Part shown: positions 1 through 7,583 of the stretch, piece after piece | Layout of the letters: each line of letters begins with the position of its first letter | How positions within the stretch are numbered: position 1 is the first letter of the stretch | From: Nitrospinaceae bacterium | Lineage (GTDB): Bacteria; Nitrospinota; Nitrospinia; Nitrospinales; VA-1 | Length of the DNA stretch: 19,271 nt | Assembly (NCBI GenBank): GCA_029937655.1 | Contig: JAPYPK010000022.1 | Location: forward strand, 1 to 19,271 | Direction of reading: 5' to 3' | Program-made: the position numbers and the translations under genes | The notes under the pieces: model-generated | What the model saw: the letters and a program-made list of their open reading frames with translations, nothing else | Database searches by the model: none | What the model was told of the DNA's origin: nothing

Positions 1-1
1 G

Positions 2-100
2 GTGCCAGTAGTAGACGAAGAACCATCCAGTGACGAGGAAAGTGATGTAGGTGGGGAGGATGAAGACGAAGATGGCGAAGACGAGGATGATGACGAGTAA
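2..100 (+). CDS. C-terminal end of an unidentified protein with a highly acidic tail (partial)
   Basis: An open frame enters from the left edge and stops at TAA 98-100, leaving 32 visible residues. Twenty of these are Asp or Glu, including an almost uninterrupted acidic run at the very end. No domain is visible, so the protein cannot be named from this piece. The next gene is lapA-like, and in many proteobacteria lapA follows ihfB or rpsA; a nucleic-acid-binding protein with an acidic tail would therefore fit, but that is inference from context only. The reading frame matches coding composition (no internal stop) and ends 42 bases before the lapA start, so the two could share a transcript. 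Confidence 0.6.
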   Translation: MPVVDEEPSSDEESDVGGEDEDEDGEDEDDDE

Positions 101-142
101 AACAGCATCTCATCCGTCATTTAATCTTAACTTGAATACAGA

Positions 143-478
143 ATGTCAACATTAAAGTATATTTTTTTCATCTCCCTGATTATTTTTGTTTCCCTATTTG
201 CCGCAAAAAACATGCATACCGTTGAAGTTCACTTTTTCGATGGTTCCTCTCCTGATCAAACAATTAAAGTTCCAGCCATGGTTCTTGTTTCTTGTGCATT
301 TGGATTTGGTTTCCTTCTGGCTTGGTTTTTTGAATTGATTTCTCAGTTCAAACTAAAGGCTGATCTTCGCGAAAAGAAAAAAATGATTGGGAAATTAGAA
401 AAAGAACTGTCAAGGTTGAACTCATCTTCCGATGTGAGCGTAGAATCTGATAACCCAACGTCTTTGTCGAATAATTGA
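143..478 (+). CDS. lapA: LapA-domain (DUF1049) inner-membrane protein
   Basis: The protein has 111 residues. Hydrophobic helices lie at about residues 4-20 and 44-66, joined by a short segment with the VEVHFF pattern typical of the LapA/DUF1049 family. A charged, Lys/Glu-rich cytoplasmic coiled coil follows at about 68-93, then a Ser-rich end. This is the size and architecture of the small LapA proteins. In E. coli LapA works with LapB in assembling or regulating lipopolysaccharide at the inner membrane. No tetratricopeptide LapB gene follows here; the next gene is aguA on the opposite strand. The ATG at 143 is the only good start, and no clear Shine-Dalgarno precedes it. Family assignment rests on topology and a short motif, so the exact role is less certain than the fold. 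Confidence 0.7.
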   Translation: MSTLKYIFFISLIIFVSLFAAKNMHTVEVHFFDGSSPDQTIKVPAMVLVSCAFGFGFLLAWFFELISQFKLKADLREKKKMIGKLEKELSRLNSSSDVSVESDNPTSLSNN

Positions 479-591
479 TTGCTTTAGCATTCGGGGCAAA
501 GGTTTCGAGTTGTTCTGTTGGTCCCTAAGTAAATAAAAAATCGTAAGCCATCCAATTTACACTTATCCCGTGCTTCTGATTTTTAATTACT

Positions 592-1659
592 TTAATCAGA
601 ATGCATAGGTTGCTGCTGGGTTATGCAATGGATCCCTCCTTGCCCTTTTATAATTATACGAGAATCTATTGGGACTATTTTTTTTTGGGGGAAGTATTTT
701 TTTAGAGTTTTTTGAGTAATTACATCGTTTGAATCGTTGAAAGCGGGGACTAGAACCGCGTTATTTCCAATATAAAAATTGGCGTAACTTGCAGGCAGAC
801 GAAAGTTATTTTCTTTGATTGCCCGTGGCATGGGGAGAGGAATGACTTCGAATGGTTTACCGTCAAGGTCCCTGGCTTTTTTTAAAGTTTCTTCGATTCT
901 TTTGAGGTTTAAATAGTTTTCATCGTTTTCATCTTCTTCAGATACATATACGATAGTGGAGGGGTTAACAAACCTGGCTAGGTTGTCAATATGACCATCT
1001 GTGTCATCTCCTTTTAGGGCTCCATCCAACCAGATAATTTTTTTAATCCCGAGATAATCCTTTAAATATTTTTCCATTTGTTCTGACGACAAACCACCAT
1101 TACGATTTGTATTCAGCAAACAGGTGGATGTGGTCAGACAGATTCCTCTGCCGTTTACATCAATGGCCCCGCCTTCAAGGACGATATTAGGGTCAAACCA
1201 AGTTAGTTTTGATTCTCGAATGATTTTTTCACCTGCCGCGTTATCTTTTTTCCAGGCGTATTTCTCGCCCCATGAATTAAACTGCCAACGGTTTATTGCT
1301 ATTTGACGACCCGCTGATGATTCTCGAACGATGAAATTAGGACCAAAATCTCTAATCCATGCATCATTAGTCAGGATTTCATGGAAGTAAATTTTTTTGG
1401 TATCTAATCCGCTGGCATCAAGTAATGAAGTAACTCTGTTTTGGGAGGACTGATTCTCAATTAAAATATTTATACGTTCCCCAGTAACAAGGCAGTGAAT
1501 AATTTCTATATAAACATTTTCAAGTTCGCGTAAGTCATTCGGCTTCCATGTATCCACATTAATTGGCCAGGCCAACCAAGTACTTGAGTGTTTTTCCCAC
1601 TCGGCTGGCATAAAAAAACTTTGAGATGACGGAGTTGAAGGTTCAGCTATTGGGGTCAT
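592..1659 (-). CDS. aguA: Agmatine deiminase
   Basis: This enzyme hydrolyses agmatine to N-carbamoylputrescine and ammonia, the first step of the AguA/AguB route to putrescine, and belongs to the cytoplasmic peptidyl-arginine-deiminase-type superfamily. Family landmarks appear in order: MPAEWEKHSSTWLAWP near the N-terminus, WIRDFGPNFIV, EGGAIDVNG, DGHIDNLARF, and the C-terminal GGIHCITQQ that carries the catalytic Cys (about residue 345 of 355). The ATG at 1659 is preferred because it leaves 16 residues before MPAEW, close to what I recall of known AguA proteins. A TTG at 1692 would add 11 residues, and an ATG at 1611 would start right at MPAEW. None of the three has a strong Shine-Dalgarno. 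With the 1659 start it overlaps the end of aguB by 17 bases, suggesting translational coupling. Confidence 0.95.
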   Translation of the reverse strand: MTPIAEPSTPSSQSFFMPAEWEKHSSTWLAWPINVDTWKPNDLRELENVYIEIIHCLVTGERINILIENQSSQNRVTSLLDASGLDTKKIYFHEILTNDAWIRDFGPNFIVRESSAGRQIAINRWQFNSWGEKYAWKKDNAAGEKIIRESKLTWFDPNIVLEGGAIDVNGRGICLTTSTCLLNTNRNGGLSSEQMEKYLKDYLGIKKIIWLDGALKGDDTDGHIDNLARFVNPSTIVYVSEEDENDENYLNLKRIEETLKKARDLDGKPFEVIPLPMPRAIKENNFRLPASYANFYIGNNAVLVPAFNDSNDVITQKTLKKYFPQKKIVPIDSRIIIKGQGGIHCITQQQPMHSD

Positions 1660-2518
1660 TGTATAACTGGGCAAGTTTTTGATAAGCGTCAACTCTGCGG
1701 TCCCTTAGAAAAGGCCAATCTTGCCGGGTCTGTTCAATTTTCAGCAAATCGCACTCTACCACTAGATTTTCCGACACATTGCTCCCTGCTTGCGCAATTA
1801 TCTCTCCAAACGGGTCACAGACAAAGGATCGGCCCCAAAATGTAAGGTTATCTTCCTTGCCCACTCGATTTACAGATGCCAAAAAAATACCATTAGCTAT
1901 AGCGTGTGATTTTTGTATTGTTTCCCATGCAGCGACCTGTCTGTTAAGTTCTATTGCATCACTCTCGTGGTAACCAATTGCAGTAGGATAAAAAATAAAC
2001 TGAGCCCCTGAGAGAGCAACTAACCGCGCTGCCTCTGGAAACCATTGGTCCCAGCAAATGAGAATTCCCACACGCCCGTAGCGTGTAGGAAAACTCTTGA
2101 AGCCTTTATCTCCGGGTGTGAAGTAAAACTTTTCATAAAAATAAGGATCGTCAGGAATGTGCATTTTTCTGTAAGAACCTACAATGGAGCCATCAGCATC
2201 TATAACAACAGCAGAATTGTGGTAAATACCTTCAGTTCGCTTTTCAAATACGGGCGAAATAATAACAACCTCAAGTTCTTTAGCGAGGTTGGATAAAACG
2301 TTAGTCGTGGGACCGGGTATGGTTTCGGATAACTGGAATGCGTTAGAGTTTTCGCTTTGACAAAAATATCTACTGCGAAATAATTCCTGCAGACAGATAA
2401 TCTGAGCTCCCTTTTTTGCCGATTCCTTGATTTCGTGAATCGTTGCTTCCAGGTTTTGTTCTAGGCTCTTGTTTCGTGATTGCTGTAATAATCCTACGGT
2501 GACTGATTTGTTTCTCAT
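1643..2518 (-). CDS. aguB: N-carbamoylputrescine amidase
   Basis: A nitrilase-superfamily amidase that hydrolyses N-carbamoylputrescine to putrescine, CO2 and ammonia. The Glu-Lys-Cys catalytic triad is visible: Glu45 in CLQELF, Lys118 in YRKMHIPDD and Cys155 in LICWDQWFPEAAR. IPDDPYFYEKFYFTPGD and YPTAIGYHESD are typical of the AguB branch. The ATG at 2518 gives 291 residues, the usual family length. A TTG at 2536 is also in frame but has no advantage. It is the promoter-proximal gene of the aguB-aguA pair on the minus strand, so the two enzymes of the pathway are made together. The source of agmatine (an arginine decarboxylase) is not in this window. Confidence 0.96.
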   Translation of the reverse strand: MRNKSVTVGLLQQSRNKSLEQNLEATIHEIKESAKKGAQIICLQELFRSRYFCQSENSNAFQLSETIPGPTTNVLSNLAKELEVVIISPVFEKRTEGIYHNSAVVIDADGSIVGSYRKMHIPDDPYFYEKFYFTPGDKGFKSFPTRYGRVGILICWDQWFPEAARLVALSGAQFIFYPTAIGYHESDAIELNRQVAAWETIQKSHAIANGIFLASVNRVGKEDNLTFWGRSFVCDPFGEIIAQAGSNVSENLVVECDLLKIEQTRQDWPFLRDRRVDAYQKLAQLYNDPNS

Positions 2519-2764
2519 TGATTTTTTAATTTGCAAGAAGAGTGTAAGTGTAGATGCCGAATGAAATTAGCACAGTTATATTTTTAACGCTGGTTGTACT
2601 TGAATTGATTCGTAGCTGGATGCTTGTGCTAAAATAAAAAATTCGACTGTATGTTACTGTATTTTAATGTTATTTTATGTTTTCTGGTTTAATTATCTCG
2701 GATTTTTTACCGAATAATCATATAAATACCAAAATATGTTTTCCTACGAGGAATAGAATTAATA
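2519..2764. other. Divergent intergenic region between aguB and the 2765 gene
   Basis: A very AT-rich spacer of 246 bases must hold the aguB promoter (minus) and probably one for the rightward 2765-mfd genes (plus). On the plus strand TATAAA at 2721-2726 is a fair -10 candidate but lacks a good -35. On the minus strand a TATAAC sits about 50 bases upstream of aguB, again with a poor -35. I see no riboswitch-like or strongly palindromic element. Confidence 0.35.
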
Positions 2765-3139
2765 GTGTGGATTAAGAGCGCCTTTAGAGATTACTATAAA
2801 CCCAAATTACGTCGTACCCTCAAGCATGAACCAAGCCAAACCGAAATGGATTGTCGGTTTGAGGAAATTTATAACCAGACAAACAGTATTCTTCTTGTCG
2901 GAATAAATGAAGGCGTTGGGATTCAGTTTTATGAAATCGCAAGGTTTACTAAGGAAGAAGTTGACACTTTTCGAGATAATACAGAGGAATATTTGTTCAA
3001 CCGTTTTGGTGGTGGTTGGTTTAAGTTGAATTTTTATGAAGGACCAACTTTCATTGTATGTGTTAACTTTAAACCCAAAGGGGAACCGAAGTGGCAACAT
3101 TTGGTCACTAAGAAGTCTGACGGCCCAATCCCTTCCTAA
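2765..3139 (+). CDS. Small soluble protein of unknown function, upstream of mfd
   Basis: I do not recognise this protein. It has 124 residues from a GTG start at 2765. A GAGG lies 13 bases upstream, which is rather far, so the start is uncertain; the next in-frame ATG would begin at residue 28 (MDCRFEE). The sequence looks like a mixed alpha/beta soluble domain. There is a basic N-terminus with several Lys and Arg, a hydrophobic strand at SILLVGINEG, a charged helix KEEVDTFRDNTEEYLF, and aromatic strands around FGGGWFKLNFYEG and FIVCVNFKP. There is no signal peptide, membrane helix or Cys motif. It ends 12 bases before the mfd ATG, so it is probably co-transcribed with mfd. Base composition matches the neighbours, which argues for a real resident gene. 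Confidence 0.7.
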   Translation: MWIKSAFRDYYKPKLRRTLKHEPSQTEMDCRFEEIYNQTNSILLVGINEGVGIQFYEIARFTKEEVDTFRDNTEEYLFNRFGGGWFKLNFYEGPTFIVCVNFKPKGEPKWQHLVTKKSDGPIPS

Positions 3140-3151
3140 TTTTTTTATTTG

Positions 3152-6100
3152 ATGAATGAATCTTTGATCAATGATGAAACCACTTTAGTTTCCTTTGAGG
3201 AGGGAATCGAAGAAGTAAAAAATAACATCGATCATGATCCTTTAAAGGTAAATATTGAAGGACTTAGAGAATCGTCTCGTTCATTTTTTCTTTCTCGTTT
3301 GATTCAGTCTCTTTCGAGACCAGTAGTTGTGTTGACGCCCAATCAAAATACGGGTGAAAAGCTTATTGGTGATTTAAGGTATTTTTGTAAGTTTAACAAT
3401 GTAAAAAAAAACATTCGTTTTTTCCCTTCCTGGAAAATCCTCCCCTATGAAAATATCTCCCCATCTTCAGGAGTAATGGGAGAACGTCTTGAAATTCTTC
3501 ACCTTCTGCAAAGTAACGAGATTTCGTTGTTGGTCGCGCCGGTCGACGCAATTTTACAGTGTGTGGTTCCGCGTAAAGAGTTAAGTGATCATACTTTTGT
3601 CTTAGGAATAGGGGACACCCTTGAACGTGAATTTTTAGAAACCTGCTTGCTTGATAATGGGTTTGATAGATTGCCTATGGTGGAAAACCGAGGGCATTTT
3701 AGCGTGCGAGGGGATATAGTCGATGTGTATCCACCTGCCTCAATGAACCCAGTACGCGTGGAGTTTTTTGATAATACAATTGAGTCCATCCGTGAATTTG
3801 ATATTAACACCCAGGTTTCTTTAAATAAGATTGAAAAACTTGAAATCCTTCCAGTAAGAGAATTATCTCCAGCCGCAGTCCAAAAAGAAAACGGCCTCAA
3901 TAAAATCACCCAATATGCTGAGGAACATGATGTTGGTCAACATGGATTAAAGGAATTGATTGATAAAATTAAGCATCTCGATAATTTCTTTGGTCTCGAG
4001 CACTTAGCTCCATTTTTCTACACTCGGAGAGAGACTTTCTTTGAATACCTCTCTGGAGAAGCTTTGATTATTTTAGATGAAGAGGACGATATTAAGTGCG
4101 AGGTAGATAAGTTTAGCAAGGTGGTTGACCGAGAATATGCTTCTGCTCGTGATCGCAGAGAAGTTGTTGTATCTCCAGACAAACTTTATATGAGCTTAAG
4201 TGAGCTAATGACTCGATTGGCTGAAAAAAAAATAATATCCATTAATTCTTTGAATATTGAATCTAGTTTAAATTCAAGAAATATACGATTTGATATAAAG
4301 CGAAACCCTGCATTATTGGGTAAATTTGGGGTTTTGGCTGAAATAATTAAAGAATGGCAGAGTGCTGGTCATAGGGTTGTTGTGGTCGCACCCACGAAAG
4401 GTCAGGTCAAGCGTATTCATGAATTAGCAGGTGAGTACGGTTTAACCATAGACGTTGATAGCGGGTATTTGAGTAGCGGGTTTAGCGCCCCTGATTTGGA
4501 TTTATCGTTTGTGGCAGAGCATGAAATTTTCGGGCTAAGTTATAAGCATCGATACCGTAGAAAATCTAAATCGAAAAGTTTTCAGCGAGGATTTAAAGAT
4601 TTAAAACCTGGTAATTATTTAGTTCACGTTGACTATGGAATAGGAAGATACAACGGAACAAGTGAGTTAGAGACAGGAATAGGTGGTGGAGAGTTTTTGA
4701 GCATTACCTATGCAGATGATGAGAAACTTTATATACCGATGGATGGTTTAGCTTGTATTCAAAAGTATGTTGGTTCAGGAGATGTTCCTCCTCAATTGAA
4801 CAAGTTAGGCGGTATTAGTTGGAAAAAGAAGAAGAATGCTATTAAAGAATCGATTCGTGAAATGGGAGAAGGTTTGTTGAAGTTGTATGCATCCAGGGAA
4901 ATTGCTGAGGGTACAAGTTTTTCACCAAACCCAATACTAATGCAGGAACTGTCTGACTCTTTTGGGTTTGAAGAAACTGAGGATCAACTAAAAGCAATCG
5001 ATGAAACGATGGAAGATTTGGAGAGTAGTAAGACGATGGATCGATTGGTTTGTGGTGATGTCGGTTATGGCAAAACGGAAGTAGCTATGAGGGCTGCATT
5101 TAAGGTGGTCTTAGATAAAAAGCAAGTGGCGGTTCTTGTCCCGACTACAATTCTAGCTCAGCAACACCTAGTTACGTTTACTGAACGATTCAAAAATCAT
5201 GCTGTCAATATCAAAATGGTTAACCGCTTTAAAAGTCCACGAGAGCAAAAACAAACGTTGGCGAAGGTTCAGTCAGGTGAAGTAGACATTATAATTGGTA
5301 CGCACAGATTACTTTCCAGGGATGTTAGCTTTGCTCAATTGGGGTTAATTATTATTGATGAAGAGCAACGTTTTGGGGTTAAACATAAGGAAGTCTTGAA
5401 AAAAATGCGAAACAAAGTCGATATATTAACCCTAACAGCTACACCTATACCCCGAACTTTGCATTTCTCTCTTATGGGTGTTAGAGACTTAAGTATTATT
5501 GAGACTCCACCAATCGACCGCCTATCTATCAAAACATTTGTGCGGAAATTTGATGAAAAAATCATTCATGACTCTATTAAAAAAGAATTGGAGCGAGGCG
5601 GGCAGGTTTATTTTGTTCATAATAAAATTAACAGCATTCATTCCATCAAGGAGATGATACAAGAAATTGTTCCAGAGGCACGTATTGGGATAGGTCACGG
5701 GCAATTGCCGGAACATAAGTTAGAGGAGGTGATGGGAAAGTTCATAGCAAAAGAGATTGATGTGCTTCTTTGTACAACAATAATTGAATCTGGTCTTGAC
5801 ATCCCGTCAGCTAACACAATTATTATTAACCGGGCGGATCAGTTTGGTCTGGCTCAACTCTATCAATTAAGAGGTAGAGTGGGGCGTTACAAACATCAAG
5901 CCTATGCTTACTTGCTTATTCCGGGAGCGCTTGCTATTAGTTCTGAGGCTAGACAGAGATTAAACGCAATAGAAGAGTTAAGTGAACTGGGAGCAGGGTT
6001 TCAATTGGCAGCGCGCGATATGGAAATTCGGGGGGTGGGAAATATGCTTGGGCGTAATCAATCTGGCCATATTGCCTCTATCGGATTTGATCTTTATTCG

Positions 6101-6604
6101 AAGTTGATAGAAGAAACCGTTAGGGAGTTGAAAGGTGAGGAGGGTCAGAGACAATTTATCGATCCAGAAATCAATTTACAGGTGAAAGGTTTTATTCCTA
6201 AAAATTATATTCCTGATTTGAATCAAAGACTAGACCTGTATCGTAGACTTCAATTGTCGGATACTCTTGGTGATTATAATGCAATTAATCGCGAAATAAT
6301 GGATCGGTATGGGAGGTTTCCGGAATCTATTGAAAAACTATTATCTTTAGTTGAGGTTAAAACTATTTGCAGAATGTTACATATTAAAAGAGTGTATATT
6401 GTTAATGGTGCAGTTCGCTTTGATGTCGAGCGGACTACACCTATTTCTTCGGGTATAATATCCGGAGCTCATGAGGCAGGGTTTGTGTTTGTATCCGAGT
6501 TTTGCTTAGGGCTAAATTTAAAACGTAAAAACTGGAAGGAAGATATGCTTTCAATAGCTGATCATTTGAAAGTCATTCTTCGGTTAGTTGATGATGTCCA
6601 ATAA
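3152..6604 (+). CDS. mfd: Transcription-repair coupling factor Mfd
   Basis: A DNA translocase that pushes stalled RNA polymerase off template-strand lesions and recruits UvrA. The length of 1150 residues is full size. The N-terminus is UvrB-like (residues 1 to about 350). The RNA-polymerase-interacting CarD-like module begins at KPGNYLVHVDYGIGRY (about 485-545). The superfamily-2 motor follows, with Walker A GDVGYGKT (635-642), Walker B DEEQ (736-739), TATPIPRTLH and ESGLDIPSANT. GLAQLYQLRGRVGR lies near 900, and the D7 regulatory domain begins near KGFIPKNYIPDL (about 1010). The ATG at 3152 directly follows an in-frame TTG; neither has a visible Shine-Dalgarno, so coupling to the upstream gene (12-base gap) is plausible. 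No key motif is missing. Confidence 0.98.
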   Translation: MNESLINDETTLVSFEEGIEEVKNNIDHDPLKVNIEGLRESSRSFFLSRLIQSLSRPVVVLTPNQNTGEKLIGDLRYFCKFNNVKKNIRFFPSWKILPYENISPSSGVMGERLEILHLLQSNEISLLVAPVDAILQCVVPRKELSDHTFVLGIGDTLEREFLETCLLDNGFDRLPMVENRGHFSVRGDIVDVYPPASMNPVRVEFFDNTIESIREFDINTQVSLNKIEKLEILPVRELSPAAVQKENGLNKITQYAEEHDVGQHGLKELIDKIKHLDNFFGLEHLAPFFYTRRETFFEYLSGEALIILDEEDDIKCEVDKFSKVVDREYASARDRREVVVSPDKLYMSLSELMTRLAEKKIISINSLNIESSLNSRNIRFDIKRNPALLGKFGVLAEIIKEWQSAGHRVVVVAPTKGQVKRIHELAGEYGLTIDVDSGYLSSGFSAPDLDLSFVAEHEIFGLSYKHRYRRKSKSKSFQRGFKDLKPGNYLVHVDYGIGRYNGTSELETGIGGGEFLSITYADDEKLYIPMDGLACIQKYVGSGDVPPQLNKLGGISWKKKKNAIKESIREMGEGLLKLYASREIAEGTSFSPNPILMQELSDSFGFEETEDQLKAIDETMEDLESSKTMDRLVCGDVGYGKTEVAMRAAFKVVLDKKQVAVLVPTTILAQQHLVTFTERFKNHAVNIKMVNRFKSPREQKQTLAKVQSGEVDIIIGTHRLLSRDVSFAQLGLIIIDEEQRFGVKHKEVLKKMRNKVDILTLTATPIPRTLHFSLMGVRDLSIIETPPIDRLSIKTFVRKFDEKIIHDSIKKELERGGQVYFVHNKINSIHSIKEMIQEIVPEARIGIGHGQLPEHKLEEVMGKFIAKEIDVLLCTTIIESGLDIPSANTIIINRADQFGLAQLYQLRGRVGRYKHQAYAYLLIPGALAISSEARQRLNAIEELSELGAGFQLAARDMEIRGVGNMLGRNQSGHIASIGFDLYSKLIEETVRELKGEEGQRQFIDPEINLQVKGFIPKNYIPDLNQRLDLYRRLQLSDTLGDYNAINREIMDRYGRFPESIEKLLSLVEVKTICRMLHIKRVYIVNGAVRFDVERTTPISSGIISGAHEAGFVFVSEFCLGLNLKRKNWKEDMLSIADHLKVILRLVDDVQ

Positions 6605-6608
6605 AACT

Positions 6609-7583
6609 ATGGACTATTTTAAAGTTTTTTTAAAGAGAAGTTCGTTTTGTTTGTTTGTATGTTTGTATATAGCGTGTTCTGGTTCGGAGAAAATTGTAGT
6701 CATCTCAAATGACACGGTTGTTGCAGAAGTTAACGGTAAAGATATTACCGTTGAAAAACTTCGTGATGAGATTAGACTTTTGATGAAGCAGTTCCGCGTT
6801 GTCAATAAAAATGATCTCACCGATGAAGAAAAAATCATATTAAAAACTAAAGGTCTTAGTCGAATAATACGAAATAACTTATTGACCATGGAGGTGGTTT
6901 CAAGTGGTATTTCCTTGACTCGGGGCGAGTATGAAATCGCTTTAGGAGATGCTAAAAGTGGGTATCAGGGAGACTCTTTCCTGGAGTTTTTGAGAGACGA
7001 AGGCATCCCTTCTAACTTATGGCAGACCCGACTCAAAAATAATTTATTGATCAAAAAACTTATTAGTACTAAATTTAAAATTAAACTTTCAAATGATGAA
7101 GCAAGGGCTAGAGCATATTATAATGCCCACAAAGAGGATTTTAAAAAAGGTCAGATGGTTCACGCTTTTCATATTATGGTGGCATCTGAAGATGAATCCA
7201 TGGTTGTGCTCAGCGCAATAAAATCGAAAAAAAAAAGCTTTCCGAAGTTAGCGAAAATGTATTCATTGGCTCCTGAAGCTTCTATTGGAGGCGATCTTGG
7301 TTATTTTGAGGTTAGCCATATGCCAGAAGAGTTCTTTTCAATAGTTCAACTTAAAATAAATCAGGTTAGCGATGTTATCAAGACTCCATATGGGTACCAT
7401 GTTTTCAAGGTTGTAGATGTGAAAGCTCCAAGACAGTTAAACTTTTCTGAATCAAAAAAAAACATCTTTGAGCAGTTTGCAAGAGATGAACAGTCCGATA
7501 GTTTCAATAAATGGTTGATTGAATTGAAGAAGAATTCAAGTATAAAAATAAATGAAAATGTGCTCTCAGAAATTAGTCTTTAA
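6609..7583 (+). CDS. Parvulin-type peptidyl-prolyl isomerase, probable lipoprotein
   Basis: A periplasmic folding factor of the SurA/PrsA type. From the ATG at 6609 it has 324 residues: a basic start, a hydrophobic stretch (about 11-22) and a relaxed lipobox LYIAC with Cys23, so a lipoprotein is likely but not certain. A SurA-N-like chaperone segment begins at VVAEVNGKDITVEKLRDEI. A parvulin (PpiC) domain runs at about 180-277, with HAFHIMV, SIGGDLGYF and VIKTPYGYHVFKV. In-frame starts at 6588, 6591 and 6594 overlap the mfd end; 6609 gives the most natural signal peptide and lies 4 bases after the mfd stop. The gene overlaps the following isomerase by 32 bases. It could be called prsA-like or surA-like, and the substrate is unknown. 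Confidence 0.88.
   Translation: MDYFKVFLKRSSFCLFVCLYIACSGSEKIVVISNDTVVAEVNGKDITVEKLRDEIRLLMKQFRVVNKNDLTDEEKIILKTKGLSRIIRNNLLTMEVVSSGISLTRGEYEIALGDAKSGYQGDSFLEFLRDEGIPSNLWQTRLKNNLLIKKLISTKFKIKLSNDEARARAYYNAHKEDFKKGQMVHAFHIMVASEDESMVVLSAIKSKKKSFPKLAKMYSLAPEASIGGDLGYFEVSHMPEEFFSIVQLKINQVSDVIKTPYGYHVFKVVDVKAPRQLNFSESKKNIFEQFARDEQSDSFNKWLIELKKNSSIKINENVLSEISL

Noticed and set aside
575..600. Inverted repeat TCTGATT/AATCAGA at the aguA stop as a terminator
   Set aside because: The stem is 7 pairs, but the loop is 12 bases of A/T and no T-run follows on either strand, so intrinsic termination is not supported.
3402..3411. Run of nine A within mfd as a programmed frameshift site
   Set aside because: The mfd frame continues normally on both sides and no alternative-frame product of note follows. 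Such A-runs are frequent in this AT-rich DNA.
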